From Dichetophora obliterata (lineage: Eukaryota; Arthropoda; Insecta; Diptera; Sciomyzidae): 64,000 nucleotides of DNA. Location of the stretch: contig OY986438.1 of the NCBI GenBank assembly GCA_963920525.1, positions 137,077,022-137,141,021 of the forward strand, given 5' to 3'. The position numbers were made by a program, and so were the translations under genes. The number at the start of each line of letters is the position of its first letter. Positions within the stretch are counted from its first letter, which is position 1. A model generated the notes under the pieces. That model was given only the letters and a program-made list of their open reading frames with translations. It was not told the origin of the DNA and did no database searches. Positions 46,489-58,947 of this stretch are shown in pieces.

Positions 46489-46635
46489 CTTACTGCATGT
46501 TTATGTAAAACGAAACGAACGCTGAACGTGGTGCGAGACTCGGTAAGCAATACATTTTTCCATATCATAAAATATTGTTGCTCGTTTCTTTCACGACGTT
46601 CAGTCTTCGTTCCGTTTTACATAAACATGCAGTAA
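46489..46635. mobile_element. 147-bp hairpin MITE
   Basis: TTACTGCATGTTTATGTAAA with ACGAAACGAA is the inverse of the right end (TTTTACATAAACATGCAGTAA), about 30 bp. The interior also shows weak pairing (GAACGTGG.GCGA versus TCACGACGTTC). Confidence 0.8.
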
Positions 46636-47490
46636 AGTCAAATTATTACTGATGCCTGGTTTCACCAAACTTTGCTTCAAGAAATCTGAACACTCTCATA
46701 GATAACGTGTTGATAAAATTTGAAGCTTGTCTGAAACTATTTTGAAAATCCGATTCAAATCTTTCAAACTCTTCACACGCATTAAAAATTAGCATGTATG
46801 TTCAATTTTTACCAACATTTATTTATAAAATTTAAGCTAACTGCTGAAAGTGCTAACAAAATTTAATTATTTATTATTACTACGTCTATGGACAATTATT
46901 CTTACAGACTAAGCAACTTAGATACATAATAAGTACAGTGTTAATTAGCGCTGAATAATAGATTAATTGTAATTTTAAAAGCATCTTTAGGTATAGAAAA
47001 ATCGCTCTAGTTATTATTATACATTATATTTAAAGCAATAAGTGCCCTATTAATTCAATAAGTGAGAGTTCATGTAAAAATAATCAGAATTACTTAAAGA
47101 TTTTTGTGGGATGTTAAACGATATTAGTTCAAGTAACTTTTCACAGATAATGGTGCCATTAATCAAATCATAGTGCTATGCAATGTCCTTCTAGCTTCAA
47201 GAGAAGATAGACCAATAAGCAAGTGACGCGCTCCGTCGGACGGAAGAAGTTCAGAAAAACTAATTGTGCGAAAAGCAAACTTCAAAATCTTTTTTGGACT
47301 TGCTTTAATCTGTTTATATGGACAAAATAATATGGGCTCCAAATAAATGACACATATTCAAGGCTTGACCTAACATGAACCGAATATAAATTTTTAAATG
47401 TGTAAGGGTCAGAGAACCCTGAACTGGTGCGCTTAACAAACGCTAAGAGAGAATAGACTTTGGGGATTATATGATTTAAATGAGAACTAA

Positions 47491-47940
47491 AACCAAAGGC
47501 CCAACCAAAATAGACGATTTGCTCCGTAACGAGTAAAAAGTAAGTGTTCGGTTAGATACATATTAATGTTGTTACCCAAAATGAGCAAACGTAACTGAAC
47601 GAAACTAGACGAAACAGTTTGACAAGACGTATTATTCCGTAAGAACCGAACTGCTAGCGTAGCAACTCGTCAACAACAGCTGTGCAGAGAGCGTTATTAT
47701 ATTATTTTCAGCAATTTGTTTCAACTTCGCTATTATTTCACTCATTTTTCACAAATATTTATTAAAAATAGCAAAATGCACAATATAAATAAATAAATAA
47801 TACTCAATTGCCCACTGATCAGCTGTTTCAGACGAGTTGAGCAAATCGTTTCATTTTGGGTTAAATCCGTAAACATCCGTAACGTGTGCAGACGTTCGTC
47901 AAAATGCTATCGTCTCGTTTCGTCTAGTTTGGTTGGGCCT
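47491..47940. mobile_element. 450-bp MITE with TAA target duplication (PIF/Harbinger-like)
   Basis: AGGCCCAACCAAA and TAGACGA at the left are inverted at the right (TCGTCTAGTTTGGTTGGGCC). TAA lies on both sides (47488-47490 and 47941-47943). Deleting the element with one TAA rejoins the reverse transcriptase codons as GSELSSHLNH. A TTA/TAA 3-bp duplication is typical for PIF/Harbinger. The left end carries five extra bases (AACCA). Confidence 0.85.
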
Positions 47941-48007
47941 TAAGCTCAGAACCAAGGAAAACGCCAACGTCACGAATTTCAGATAATCTAAATAGCACAA
48001 AAGTGTA

Positions 48008-48617
48008 AGTGTGATTCAATAAGAGCTCCTACTTTTTTTTCTTATTAAAATACATAAAAATCAATGTATTGATTCAAATCTTTATTTTGAATGATAGTTC
48101 GGTTCCTACAATTCAATATTTAAAAATTATTTCGTTCAAATGTTGCCCATGACTAGCTCTTAAATGGTACATTTTGTGGGTCCAATTTTGAAATTTCGAC
48201 AAAACTCGAGATCGCAGACGATTCGAATGTTCACGGATTTCACGCACACTTTCTGCTACTGCAGCAATATTCTTAAAATTACGGGCTCTAGCACTCTGGT
48301 TGAATCATGAATGTCCAATAGTGTAAAATTGGTCCGAAATTTGTTGATGATTTGATGGTTCGAACAGTCATAACGAATAAAATTATGTTAAAAAACTCGA
48401 TAACATTCTCTTACTGATGACTGGTTTTGGTAGTAAGTTCTTAGATTTAATAAACGTGCTTCAGGGATAAGTAATATTATAGAAAAATATAGTAAGTAAA
48501 TTCATGATTGAATCGTATTGAATACTGAGCACAAACGTTATATGCACAAGCCATTTGACACATAACAGCTGTCAAAACAACCCAGTTGAAAAAGGAATTT
48601 CATATTGGATCACCCTT
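48008..48617 (-). mobile_element. Internally deleted mariner-like element
   Basis: The ends AGTGTGATTCAATA and the inverse of the right end (AAGGGTGATCCAATA) match, with TA on both sides (48006-48007, 48618-48619). On the - strand a decayed N-terminal DUF4817-like domain (about 48440-48200: IVNKFRTNF-like, ENIAAVAES-like, SVREIREHSNRL) is followed almost at once by a normal mariner C-terminus (GQHLNEIIFKY-like, 48100-48150). The whole catalytic core is therefore deleted. It sits inside the CR1-like fragment. Confidence 0.7.
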
Positions 48618-49289
48618 TATATCAAATTGGAGAATAAAGCTTGTAAAAAGAAATAACAAAGTATTTACGAAGATTCAGTGATAACTGATTTAGTTTGAAC
48701 CAAGAAAACACATTAGCGAGACCTGACTGAAGACGAGTAGCATATAACTGATTTTTAACTTTATGGAATACTTTCCGATTGAAGCATTCAAAGACATAAT
48801 TTATAAAAATAACAAAAAGTAAGGTGCCAAGTATAGTCCCACGATGTAACCCTGAAGTTGCTAAAAATGAAAAAGATTGAACATTGTCAATAACAACACG
48901 TGCCACGTGCTATTAGAGAGGTATGACCTCAACCGAGAGAGAAAAGTTGAATGGAAACTAACCTTGGCGAGAATCAAATAAGAACATATCATGAGTCGGT
49001 TTGTCAAAAGCCTCCTATCCCAGTGGGTAATTGCAGGAGTCCGAAGACCTTCTAGCAGGACTGCGTTAGGTTTTAAAAGGCTTTCCACACTCCTAGCAAA
49101 CATAGTTTTATTAGTTGTATGAAATGGGAAAATTTGTCAGCCCTTGCGCTCTCCTTGCTCAAAAGAGACCTACCAGAAGCGTTTTTTTTGAGAAGTCGCA
49201 TTAGAAGGAAAAGCAATATAAATATCAACTTCAAATAAAAACGACTTACAATTTCAGAGTTGAACCATGGTTCTCATGCGGCGTACAGT

Positions 49290-49960
49290 GGGTTAAAATC
49301 CTAAAAAATTGAGATTAATTCACCTAGAAGTCTAAGGGAATTTTGGAATTTTGTTTTAGCTAGATTGGGTACAAATAAGATAAAAACTCTGTCCGTCCCT
49401 CCGTCTGTCCATCTTTCGATATGATTAAAGTCGTAATTTTGAAGCTATCGTCATGAAAGTAGATATTTAAGATTGTATCTAAAAAGTACAGTTTAAGTTA
49501 AAAAAATGAGCCAAATCGGATGAAAACCACGCCTACCTCCCATACAGAATGACTTCATTTTAAACGTAAAATCTCTTCAAAATCTACAAAAATTAAAAAA
49601 ATGCCATGAAATTTTGCACGTTAAAAAAAATTCCTCTTCAATAAAAATTCTTACTGTGAAATTCGGAAAAATCAGATGAAAACCACGCCTACTTCCCATA
49701 CATAATGACGTCATATAAATAGAAAAACCTTCATAAATTCCTCAAAAATTAATTCATTGCAAAATATAAGTAATTTTAATAATTAAAATGCATTCTGAAT
49801 TTGAAATTCGGAGAAGTTGAAAAAAACCACGCCTATCGTCCATAAAAAGTGACGTCATCAATATAATAAAAAGTTCAAAACTTCGGCCCAGTCGAAAATC
49901 ATTCCTTATTACTTTTTTTTAAAAAAAATTCATAGTAATATTATATAAAAGTAGCAAAAA
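49290..49960 (+). repeat. Diverged tandem repeat with AAACCACGCCTAC words
   Basis: Three copies of AAACCACGCCTAC.TCCCATA followed by GACGTCAT or GACTTCAT occur at about 49528, 49680 and 49825, giving a period of roughly 150 bp. A CCGTCCCTCCGTCTGTCC block at 49393-49411 precedes them. Similar blocks are common in fly genomes, within or near DNA transposons. Confidence 0.65.
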
Positions 49961-51780
49961 ATTTATGAATTTGTTAATATTCCTCCTGATGCCCAAAGTC
50001 GTCATACTCCTCTGCATCGACCTCGTTACTTGTCACATGACAAAACAAATTAAAGACAAGAGTCTTTGTTTTCGCAACGAGCAACTTTTTATTGCTGAAT
50101 TTGGAAGCTTAGATTTTGAAATTTAATACAAAATTTTCGTTTCTACTTGATGATACGGTGTTCTTATTTAAAACTCCACACAAAAAAGCGCAAATTTTGA
50201 CATTCTTTAAACATTTTTTTTCCATATTTCTACACAATTTTTTTAACCATTTTTCTTATCACGAAACCTGCAGTTGAAGGTTTCATAATAAAAACATCAC
50301 TTTTGATGAACAAAAAAATTATTAATTTTTTTTTGTCAAATTACTATGTCAAATTTCAATTTGTTGAACTGGTCGCAAAAAAACTAAAAATTTCTCAACT
50401 TTAAAGCTATGCAGCAGAAAAAGTAAACAACATATAACATTGAAATTTTCAGTAGTGATGTACAATTTTGTGCTCTTTAATCGAGTAGTAAAAATTTAAA
50501 AAAAAAATTTAATTTTTCAATTAATCTCCACTTTTTCAATTTCAACCCTCTGTGTGGCGGTCCGACATCTTACCCACTCGTCTATCGTGGTTGTCATATA
50601 CTATATATATATATATATGATATAGGTTTTCAATATATATTGAATTTTTTGGTTGTCGAGTTGTTGAATGAGAACCAAATATATGTATGAGATGGTGAAT
50701 TCGACAATCCTTTATTTTGTGTTTTAATTTGAATGATTTACAATAGTTATTATAAATTATATGACCCTATTGAGGTTTTGTTAAATATTGTAAATTTTAG
50801 AATTTAAACTTATTGAAACAATGCGAGAATTGCAATTTGAGAAAAAAAATGTAACAAACTTTAGAATTTTACTTTGATTTAACTAGATTGCAGTTCTATG
50901 CTTACGACTTTGCTGTTCGTAGGTTGTACCAAAAAGAGACGGAAATTAATAGTTGTTGGAGCTCGTGTGGAGCCATCGCGATATGCGGTGTAAAACGTTG
51001 TTGGTGTAAAAACGGCGAGGCAGCAAGGTGATAAGCAGAGAACTGCAATTCAGTGCACATTTCGTGAGGTTAGTTTTTCGTATAATGTAAACGTGAAAAA
51101 AGGATAGTCGTGACGCGAAAAGTGGTTGTTAAAAAACAATAGCTTATTTTTCATCAATACAAATGAAAGTAAGCTTTTGGAAGCCCGGGTTTAAGACCTA
51201 AATCGGAAAAAAAATGTTTTTTGTTTTTCTTTTTTAAATCTACATTTTTTTACAAACTATTCTGTGTATTTAAATTTTTTTTTTGAACATTTTTTGTAAA
51301 TTTTTTTATATAAAATAATATGAAGGTAGGCCTTATATGAAGGTAGGCCTTCAGAAGGTAGGCCTTACAGAAGTACTCATCAATGCAGTGATCATTGAAG
51401 GTGTATTGACGCCAATAATAGCAGTGCTAGCATGCCTTCTTTTGCGGAGCACACGCTAAAATGCCCACTAGGATATGTCAGAGTAAATGACATCTGCACC
51501 TAAAATCGTTTTTCGACCTGTTAAAAACTAAACAGGAGATTAACATAAAGTTTGTTTTCTGGATATCATAAAAGAATGCTTCAAATTGATTTGGATTACG
51601 ATTTGCATATGTTTATAACGGCATCAACGATTATAACACGTCTAATAGATTCGTAAAGCGCCATCTAACATAAAATGTGGTGTGCCCTGACTTATGTCTT
51701 GGTGTACCTTGGTTTTAAACTGAGTTTATCAATCAGACAAACTTGGTCGCGTTAAAATATAAGAAGCAAAATGTGTTTAG
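49961..51780. other. AT-rich spacer, weak leader-like patch
   Basis: A TATATA run at 50600-50620 and a triplicated GAAGGTAGGCCTT word at 51321-51370 are present. The patch 50930-51075 is richer in G and C and ends in a donor-like GAGGTTAGT; it could be a non-coding first exon. Nothing else was recognised. Confidence 0.35.
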
Positions 51781-52203
51781 GAATGTTTTTTTTTCATTCA
51801 GTACAGTAGAGCAGCTCAGTAGTAATCGATTAGTTAATGCATAAAATTTCATATATTTACTTTCAAAATTTTTATTTTTTGTGTATATTTAGTTCATCGT
51901 TTATGTGGGAACAATTCACTGTGCAGAGCTAGTTTTTTTTGGAGTGCATTTTTTTTCCTTTTTTATTTAGTCATCTAGCCAATTTTTTATTAACGCGAAT
52001 TGGCAGTGAAATTGACATTTCCCGCATATGTAAATAAAATTGAAAATTTTGCGCAGTTTGTTGTTGTTTTTGTTGTTTGAGTTGCTTTCTGTATTGTTGC
52101 AGCTGCCAGCGTGCCATGAAATTCATTCAACGTCAGTGACTGCAAGAAGAGTAGTGCAACAAAAAAAAAATTTAACGAATAAAAACTTCTAATTCTCTGG
52201 CAG

Positions 52204-52290
52204 GCGGCTGCAACTAAAAATGCTGGAGAAGCATTTGAGAAGTATTGTAGTTCGTGTCAAGCGGCATAGTTTCGTTTGGGTGGGTCGCGG
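52204..52290 (+). CDS. Candidate short exon with start codon
   Basis: CTTCTAATTCTCTGGCAG forms a good acceptor ending at 52203. The exon contains an ATG at 52220 with a fly-like context (ACTAAAAATG) and 23 codons (MLEKHLRSIVVRVKRHSF). It ends at a donor GTGAGT at 52291. The upstream sequence 52040-52190 has GTTGCAG, CAACAAAA and similar leader-like words. The product is not recognised. It could equally be chance signals. Confidence 0.3.
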
Positions 52291-52499
52291 GTGAGTGTAC
52301 AGCTGACATGGTGTTTGGTGTGCTAAGCAATGTCGAGCGGGTGTTATGGCTGCGGTGGATCATGCCAGTGCTACCAGTGTTGCCAGCGTTTTCCCACCGG
52401 AGACTGACACATTCATTTTTCATTTCTTTCATTTTATTACACCTAGAAAAACACCGTCATTATGTCGGATATGAATGGCCTTGTGCAAGAGTCTAGCTA

Positions 52500-53398
52500 C
52501 AACATATAACAATGTTGCATTTAATCCCTCTACTGGGAGCATGCATTTATAACATGTTTTTTATTTTTTTTTTGGACTGGCAATAACGATGAGCTGATAA
52601 AATGCGATGCATATAAAGTAAAAAATTCTTTAATTTTATTTCTGGAATTTGTCAGCTTTAATTTGCTCGTTGAATTGTTGTAATAAAATGCTACAATACA
52701 CCTCAATGCTTTGCTTTTTATTACATTTCGGAAAAAAAGTATTACATATAACTTTAAAAATGAGAAATATATTTAAATTGCTTTAATTTTATGATTTTAT
52801 TTTATGTTTTATAAATGATTTTGAAATCAGAATTTGAATAGTCGGTGGAATCACACAAATTACACTATGCACCATAAGGAGCCTTTTAATTTGTGGGTAA
52901 GAAACCGACAAATGTTTTCAATTATTTCCGTACTCCTAACAGAGATTTGCATGAGACCATTCGTCAGTTTTTGGCACTCGAGTAACAATCGTCGTCAGCC
53001 GTAATCGCACACAAGAAAAAAATACATATATACCGCTCGAGGTCGTAAGGCCTGTATGATAACACTTCATTGCTTTGTCCAATTTTAATTCATCGATATT
53101 GAAACTAGAGCAGTTGAAATAGTTCTAATCCTAAAATTCAAGAATTGTGAGTGTATACGCATAAAGTACGAATTGGACAAAAAATGTGCGACGAACAGCA
53201 TTTTCAATGCATTGTTTTTGACGTTTGTCTCAATACGTTCGTCGTTAAGTTTCGATCAAATATAAAGTGTCAAAAACAAGCTGGAGCTCTTTCTTCCGCA
53301 GCCAAGAAGAACAGAGAGATAAAATAGTAACGTTGCGAAGATGTAAAAAATTGGCACGATGCATGTTTTCATTCTTTTCCAACAATATATATCTGCCT
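52500..53398. other. Spacer, no recognised feature
   Basis: AT-rich sequence with short frames only lies up to the start of the hexamer satellite. Confidence 0.4.
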
Positions 53399-54966
53399 AG
53401 CCCAACATCAACCTCAACCTCAATCTCAACTTCAACCTCAACCTCAACCTCAACCTCAACCTCAACCTCAACCTCAACCTCAACCTCAACATCAACCTCA
53501 ATCTCAACCTCAATCTCAACCTCAACCTCAACCTCAACCTCAACTTCAACTTCAACCTCAACCTCAACCTCAACCTCAACCTCAACCTCAACCTCAACCT
53601 CAACCTCAACCTCAACCACAACCTTAACCTCAACCTCAACCTCAACCTCAACCTCAACCTCAACCTCAACCTCAACCTCAACCTCAACCTTAACCTTAAC
53701 CTCAACCTTAACCTCAACCTCAACCTCAACCTCAACCTCAACCTCAACCACAACCTCAACCACAACCTCAACCTCAACCTCAACCTCAACCTCAACCTCA
53801 ACCTCAACCTCAACCTCAACCTCAACCTCAACCTACACCTCAACCTCAACCTCAACCTCAACCTCAACCTCAACCTCAACCTCAACCTCAACCTCAACCT
53901 CAACCTCAACCTCAACCTCAACCTCAACCTCAACCTCAACCTCAACCTCAACCTCAACCTCAACCTCAACTTCAACCTCAACCTCAACCTCAACCTCAAC
54001 CTCAACCTCAACTTCAACCTCAACCTCAACCTCAACCTCAACCTCAACTTCAACCTCAACCTCAACCTCAACCTCAACCTCAAACTCAACCTCAACCTCA
54101 ACCTCAACCTCAACCTCAACCTCAACCTCAACCTCAACCTCAACCTCAACCTCAACCTCAACCTCAACCTCAACCTCAACCTCAACCTCAACCTCAACCT
54201 CAACCTCAACCTCAACCTCAACCTCAACCTCAACCTCAACCTCAACCTCAACCTCAACCTCAACCTCAACCTCAACCTCAACCTCAACCTCAACCTCAAC
54301 CTCAACCTCAACCTCAACCTCAACCTCAACCTCAACCTCAACCTCAACCTCAACCTCAACCTCAACCTCAACCTCAACCTCAACCTCAACCTCAACCTCA
54401 ACCTCAACCTCAACCTCAACCTCAACCTCAACCTCAACCTCAACCTCAACCTCAACCTCAACCTCAACCTCAACCTCAACCTCAACCTCAACCTCAACCT
54501 CAACCTCAACCTCAACCTCAACCTCAACCTCAACCTCAACCTCAACCTCAACCTCAACCTCAACCTCAACCTCAACCTCAACCTCAACCTCAACCTCAAC
54601 CTCAACCTCAACCTCAACCTCAACCTCAACCTCAACCTCAACCTCAACCTCAACCTCAACCTCAACCTCAACCTCAACCTCAACCTCAACCTCAACCTCA
54701 ACCTCAACCTCAACCTCAACCTCAACCTCAACCTCAACCTCAACCTCAACCTCAACCTCAACCTCAACCTCAACCTCAACCTCAACCTCAACCTCAACCT
54801 CAACCTCAACCTCAACCTCAACCTCAACCTCAACCTCAACCTCAACCTCAACCTCAACCTCAACCTCAACCTCAACCTCAACCTCAACCTCAACCTCAAC
54901 CTCAACCTCAACCTCAACCTCAACCTCAACCTCAACCTCAACCTCAACCTCAACCTCAACCTCAAC
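53399..54966. repeat. (CTCAAC)n hexamer satellite, about 260 copies
   Basis: 1.57 kb of CTCAAC repeats. Variant units (ATCTCA, TTCAAC, CCACAAC, CCTTAAC, CAAACT) occur only from 53399 to about 54086. The last 880 bp are perfect. Five of six reading frames are open (Ser-Thr, Leu-Asn, Gln-Pro on +; Val-Glu, Leu-Arg on -), which explains the very long frames here. Confidence 0.97.
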
Positions 54967-56500
54967 CTTTATTAAAAAATATATTTAAATTTTGTTAATT
55001 TTCCTTCAAGTTGGTGCGTTCTGTCCACTTGGTACTTATCGTTTAAAGTTAGATATTCTGTAACTGACTATTTTGTTTTCCGTAGCTAAAGCAAATATTT
55101 TATACCTCTTGTTCCATAAATGTTTCAAGGAAATCTCATTTTCACTAAATAAATTGGTGTTTGGTTCCTCCAAAGACCGATTTCTTCCAAACAACCACAC
55201 AAACAGTGAAAACTTTAACGATAGCCTAAAATGATGAAGCAAAAATAAATGTTGTCAGAATTTAACGATATACGTATTTTGTTTTATGTAGCCATCAGTT
55301 TATGTTTGCCAAGCTGTTCAAATAATGTTAACTAGAATTGGTGAAATTCGGGGTGCACTCAGCACCTTGGACAAAGCAACAGTAGATGAACAGAAGCACA
55401 GGCGGACGAAGTTATTGGATTGATTTAATAGCATTCCTGTTCTGGGTTTTTTAATATCTCTTGGCTCGGCCTAGGACTTCCTCGTACCAGCTCACATCCT
55501 GTTGAATGCTTCATTTATTTTTCCTACAAACAACTACCTGTTAAATGCAAAAAGATAATAAAATATTATTCGAACGCAACAAAGAACATTTCGTTGCATT
55601 TTTTTTTACTTTTATTTATTGTAGAGTAAGGACTTTAGTAACAACGTTGAAATAGTACAAATATTTGTACGGAATTGAAGTGAAAAGTTAATAAAACTAA
55701 ATAAAATAATGGGAAGAATGCGTTAAGGATGAAAGTAAAAGGAAGAGAGTATAAGGAACGTGGAAACAAGTTAAAAGATTTCAATAAATCCAATAGATGA
55801 TGTTGGTTTAATAAATAAAAACGTTCGTTACACTGGGCGAAACAAAATGCTACAATCCGCACCAGAGAACATAGCAAATCCGAACTTAAACTCTTAAGCA
55901 GCTTAAAAGGAGCTGTAAACATTTGCGAAGGTAGCTTAGGAAATGGCAAAATAATGTTGAAGCGACACACAGTGTGCTGTCGCGATGAGCAGCAGAAATA
56001 GAAACATATACGAAAATATTGGATATCAATGAAATTTCGTACTTTAACTGATTAAAAACCATTGAACACAAGAAAAACATCAAAGATTTTGTTAACCTTG
56101 AAATTTTCCCCTCCAGAATTTTTGTGTTTGCAAAGAATTTGAAAAGTTCCTTATTCAATGAATTTTAAACAGATTTTAAATATGGTTTTAATTTTTTTCT
56201 TAATATTATACACTGTTGTAATTTTCACTACAATTCATGCGCTTCATATGCCATTTCGAAAATTTTTAGCAAATAGTTTTTGATATTAAATACATCAAAA
56301 ATCTGCAATGCTTTTTTTTGGAAATAAAAAAAATGTCATATGAGAAAATTAAAAAAAAAATTTATTAAAGAACACCATTTAAAGAAGGTATGTATTTTTT
56401 TATGAAAGTTTTGATACGCAATTCACTGTGCGAAAGGGGAGTAACAAGTAGCTCAAGATAGATGCGCACGGCAAACAATTTAGCTAATAATAATAAATAA
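54967..56500. other. Spacer, possible decayed coding traces
   Basis: No firm feature. On the - strand two overlapping frames at 55635-56158 could derive from an old retroelement C-terminus (SATRQHTVC-like, LPFPKLPS), but no diagnostic motif survives. Confidence 0.35.
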
Positions 56501-56639
56501 ATACCTGAGCACCGTGCTCTCGTGTCAAGAATTCTTTATTCTCAATTTTTTTGCTCTACTGCTTTTATCTATTTTATGTGGTTCCGTCCGATAAATACTC
56601 GTAAAGGAGGTTATGCGTTGATCTTTTTAAGGAACACAC

Positions 56640-56987
56640 ACCTCAGATATACACTCACAGCAACACAAATTCACTCATACTCACACACACAAGTCCACGA
56701 ACTGATTCTACATTCAATTCAATTCAATTCATTTCAATTGAAATGCGCCAGCCAATTTCGAATCCTAGCTACTTAGTGATTCCTTTGCGCCAACTAATTG
56801 AGTCAAGTTTTAGCCATAAAAAATATAAAAGTAAAAGATATAGAATAATAGCAACAACTTCACCTACATCAAAAACAACAACAATCACATCATCATCATC
56901 AACTACAGTAATAAAAGAAGATTACCTTTATTTCTTTCGCGAGGCAATCGAAACCAATAAAAGTGCTTGAAAATATGGCGCACGGCG
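56640..56987 (+). CDS. Candidate 5' leader and first coding exon
   Basis: A stretch rich in CAA, ACA and CACACA words, typical of fly 5' leaders, ends with an ATG at 56975 in good context (GAAAATATGG). Four codons (MAHG) and one base follow before a consensus donor, GGCG then GTAAGTG at 56988. The donor phase and the GCG/GTAAGT junction are the same as for the signal-peptide exon at 13709-13778. The 5' limit is a guess. The product is unknown. Confidence 0.35.
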
Positions 56988-56989
56988 GT

Positions 56990-58180
56990 AAGTGATGATG
57001 GGCCTGAGAGATGTAGGCATAGGTTAAAAACAAAAGTTTTTCAAGAAAAAAAAAAATGAGTCTGGATTAACAGCAACAAGAACTTTTGGCAGCTTGATTG
57101 CCTTTGAGCCACTTAAGCGTTATACATTGGTGCCACCACAAAGGAGTACAGAAGCAGCAGCAGCAGAGGTGGCTTTCGTTCTTGTGTGGTCGACTATCCC
57201 TGGTTAAGCTAGCAAGTAGCTGTTGGCAATGTTGCCATTCAGCATTAAAAATATCATACAATGTGTTGGCAGTCATGACAGGATGAATAGAATCTAGTTA
57301 ACTTTGTATGTATGTGTGTGTTTGTGTGTGCTTGTGAACAAAAAACTCTTCACTCATTCAGCTCAATTCGCGCATCTAATGTTGATTTAACATCAATGCT
57401 GTCAGTGGCAAAATGTTACAATCATTGAGGGATTCTTTATTCTTTATATCTAGAATGCTGAAATGTGTGCTGAGTGTTGTGCGAGTTCATGTTTTCATGT
57501 GTGTTAGTGTGGTTTGCTGAAGTGCCATTATCAGGAATGTGGAGATGTTTGATGTTGGTTCGTAAAATCATTTTCATCTAATGAAGGTACATATTTGTTG
57601 ATTTTCAATATCGAACCTTGGCCCGGTATTAATGAATACCTTGGGCATCATGTAATAGCGGTATTCTTTTAATTGGATATTTCAGCTTGAGCTCACTACT
57701 AATGCAACAAAACAATTTTTTTATATAATTTAAACAGAAAAAGATTCATTTGGTATGCAATGTATACAAAACTTAAATAAAAATGTAAAGTTCAACATGA
57801 CTCCAGCTCGTTTACGTTTTACTTTTATACAGTGTTTTAAGCTTTGATTTCTATTTAAGCTTAGGTAATTGCTGTTGCATATATTTTTGCTTTTACAAAT
57901 AGAATATGTGTGATTATTATTAGTATTTATTGAATCTTCTCTTAAGAATCTAACAATAAGTTTCTTAAAATTAAACTAAACTAATTCATATAAATCATAA
58001 GCCATCATCATGCGTTAGTTGAAATGACTTGGTTTACTTTTCCTCTATAGCTGGTAAGTCGTTTTCTCGAAGACGCGATATGCAAATTGTGATAGTATGA
58101 TTTAGTGCCAACTGGTTTTGTTGACTGGTAAGTTTTTCTCCGAAAGGATTGTTTGATGCAAATGGATTCATCTTGAATCT
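56990..58180. other. Spacer
   Basis: CAG-triplet and GTGTGT words, and opposed 60-70-codon frames at 57067-57286, are seen but no recognisable domain. Confidence 0.35.
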
Positions 58181-58189
58181 TGAAATAAA

Positions 58190-58480
58190 TGAGTTTTTTA
58201 TATAACAAGGTGCTCCAGTGATTGTTTTAAGTATTTTGACTGAGCCCTGTATATAAGTTCAATATTGCTTTGTCTTGCAATACCCCTCAATTGGCTACTA
58301 TAAGTTTATATTGGTTTTAAAATGCTGTTATACAGGACGACTTTCTATTCCATGCTTAGTAAGCTCCTTCGTGTCATACTCCATCAAAGGCCTGAGCAAC
58401 ATCGAGAAATATGGCAGAGCAATATTTGTGGTGCTTGAAGGCCTCTCTTATCTCAGCATAATTTTTTTCTCGTTTTTCCG
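58190..58480 (-). pseudogene. Jockey-type reverse transcriptase fragment
   Basis: On the - strand a frame reads IREAFKHHKYCSAIFLDVAQ, AFDGV, a stop, then HEGAY. This is the palm motif of Jockey-clade reverse transcriptases (CSAVFLDVSQAFDKVWHEGL), with a stop in place of the tryptophan codon. About 20 more poorly matched codons follow. It is clearly different from the CR1-like copies, so a second LINE clade is present. Confidence 0.7.
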
Positions 58481-58947
58481 ATTTTTGTCAATTTTGTGCA
58501 CCCTGTAACTCCGCCAAAAATAACTCCAGCATTTTTTCCTTTAATTAAGTTTTTTATTTCCTTCAGTGATGCTTCAGGCAAACTTTCACCCAGATCGGAG
58601 ATGGTCATTTCGGAAGGCCGGTATGTTCAGGATGGAATTGCTGTTTTATCTTTTTTCTCATATGTAGTAGATAATTTTTTGAATTTCTACCTGGCGGTAC
58701 GTGTAAATAAACTCCAATCTCTTTGAAACTTTTTTTATGCATTTTTTATATATTGGAACAAAATAAAAGGGTGCTCAAGAAAAATAAACGAATTTTTTTC
58801 TCTATGCAAATAAGGATCAGTATAGTGGACATATAAACCCCAAGTTCAAACCATATATTGTTGGAATAAAAATAAGTCTTTGACAAATTTTGGACCCATT
58901 AGATGACGCTGGGGTGGAGATATTTACGAAAATTATTTTAAATTATA

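Larger units (their letters stand above)
46868..49110 (-). pseudogene. CR1-like reverse transcriptase, split by two DNA elements
   Basis: On the - strand the frames run EAFDKPTHDMFLFDS, SYLSNSTWHV, SGLHRGTILGTLLFVIFIN (a degraded GVPQGSILGPLLF), LNQLSLNLRKYFVISFY, then across two insertions IRDVGVFLGSEL, SHLNHIIPKVYSLLAFVKRT, SSLEYVSFIWSPYYFVH and KFAFRTISFSELLP. The YADD motif falls in a decayed stretch near 48740-48760. The order and the LEYxSxxWSP motif place it with the copy at 1-4130. The endonuclease is missing and several frameshifts are present. Confidence 0.75.

Noticed and set aside
53399..54966. Interstitial telomeric repeat
   Set aside because: The unit is CTCAAC. The insect telomere unit is TTAGG (CCTAA) and higher flies lack it; occasional CCTTAAC units are single-base variants.
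53267..54988. A 573-codon Ser-Thr frame and 522-codon Leu-Arg frame, which look like long proteins
   Set aside because: They are translations of the CTCAAC satellite, which leaves five of six frames open; there is no non-repetitive domain.
55635..56158. Retroelement C-terminus on the - strand
   Set aside because: Some local resemblance was noted, but no catalytic or end motif survives, so it is listed only as spacer.
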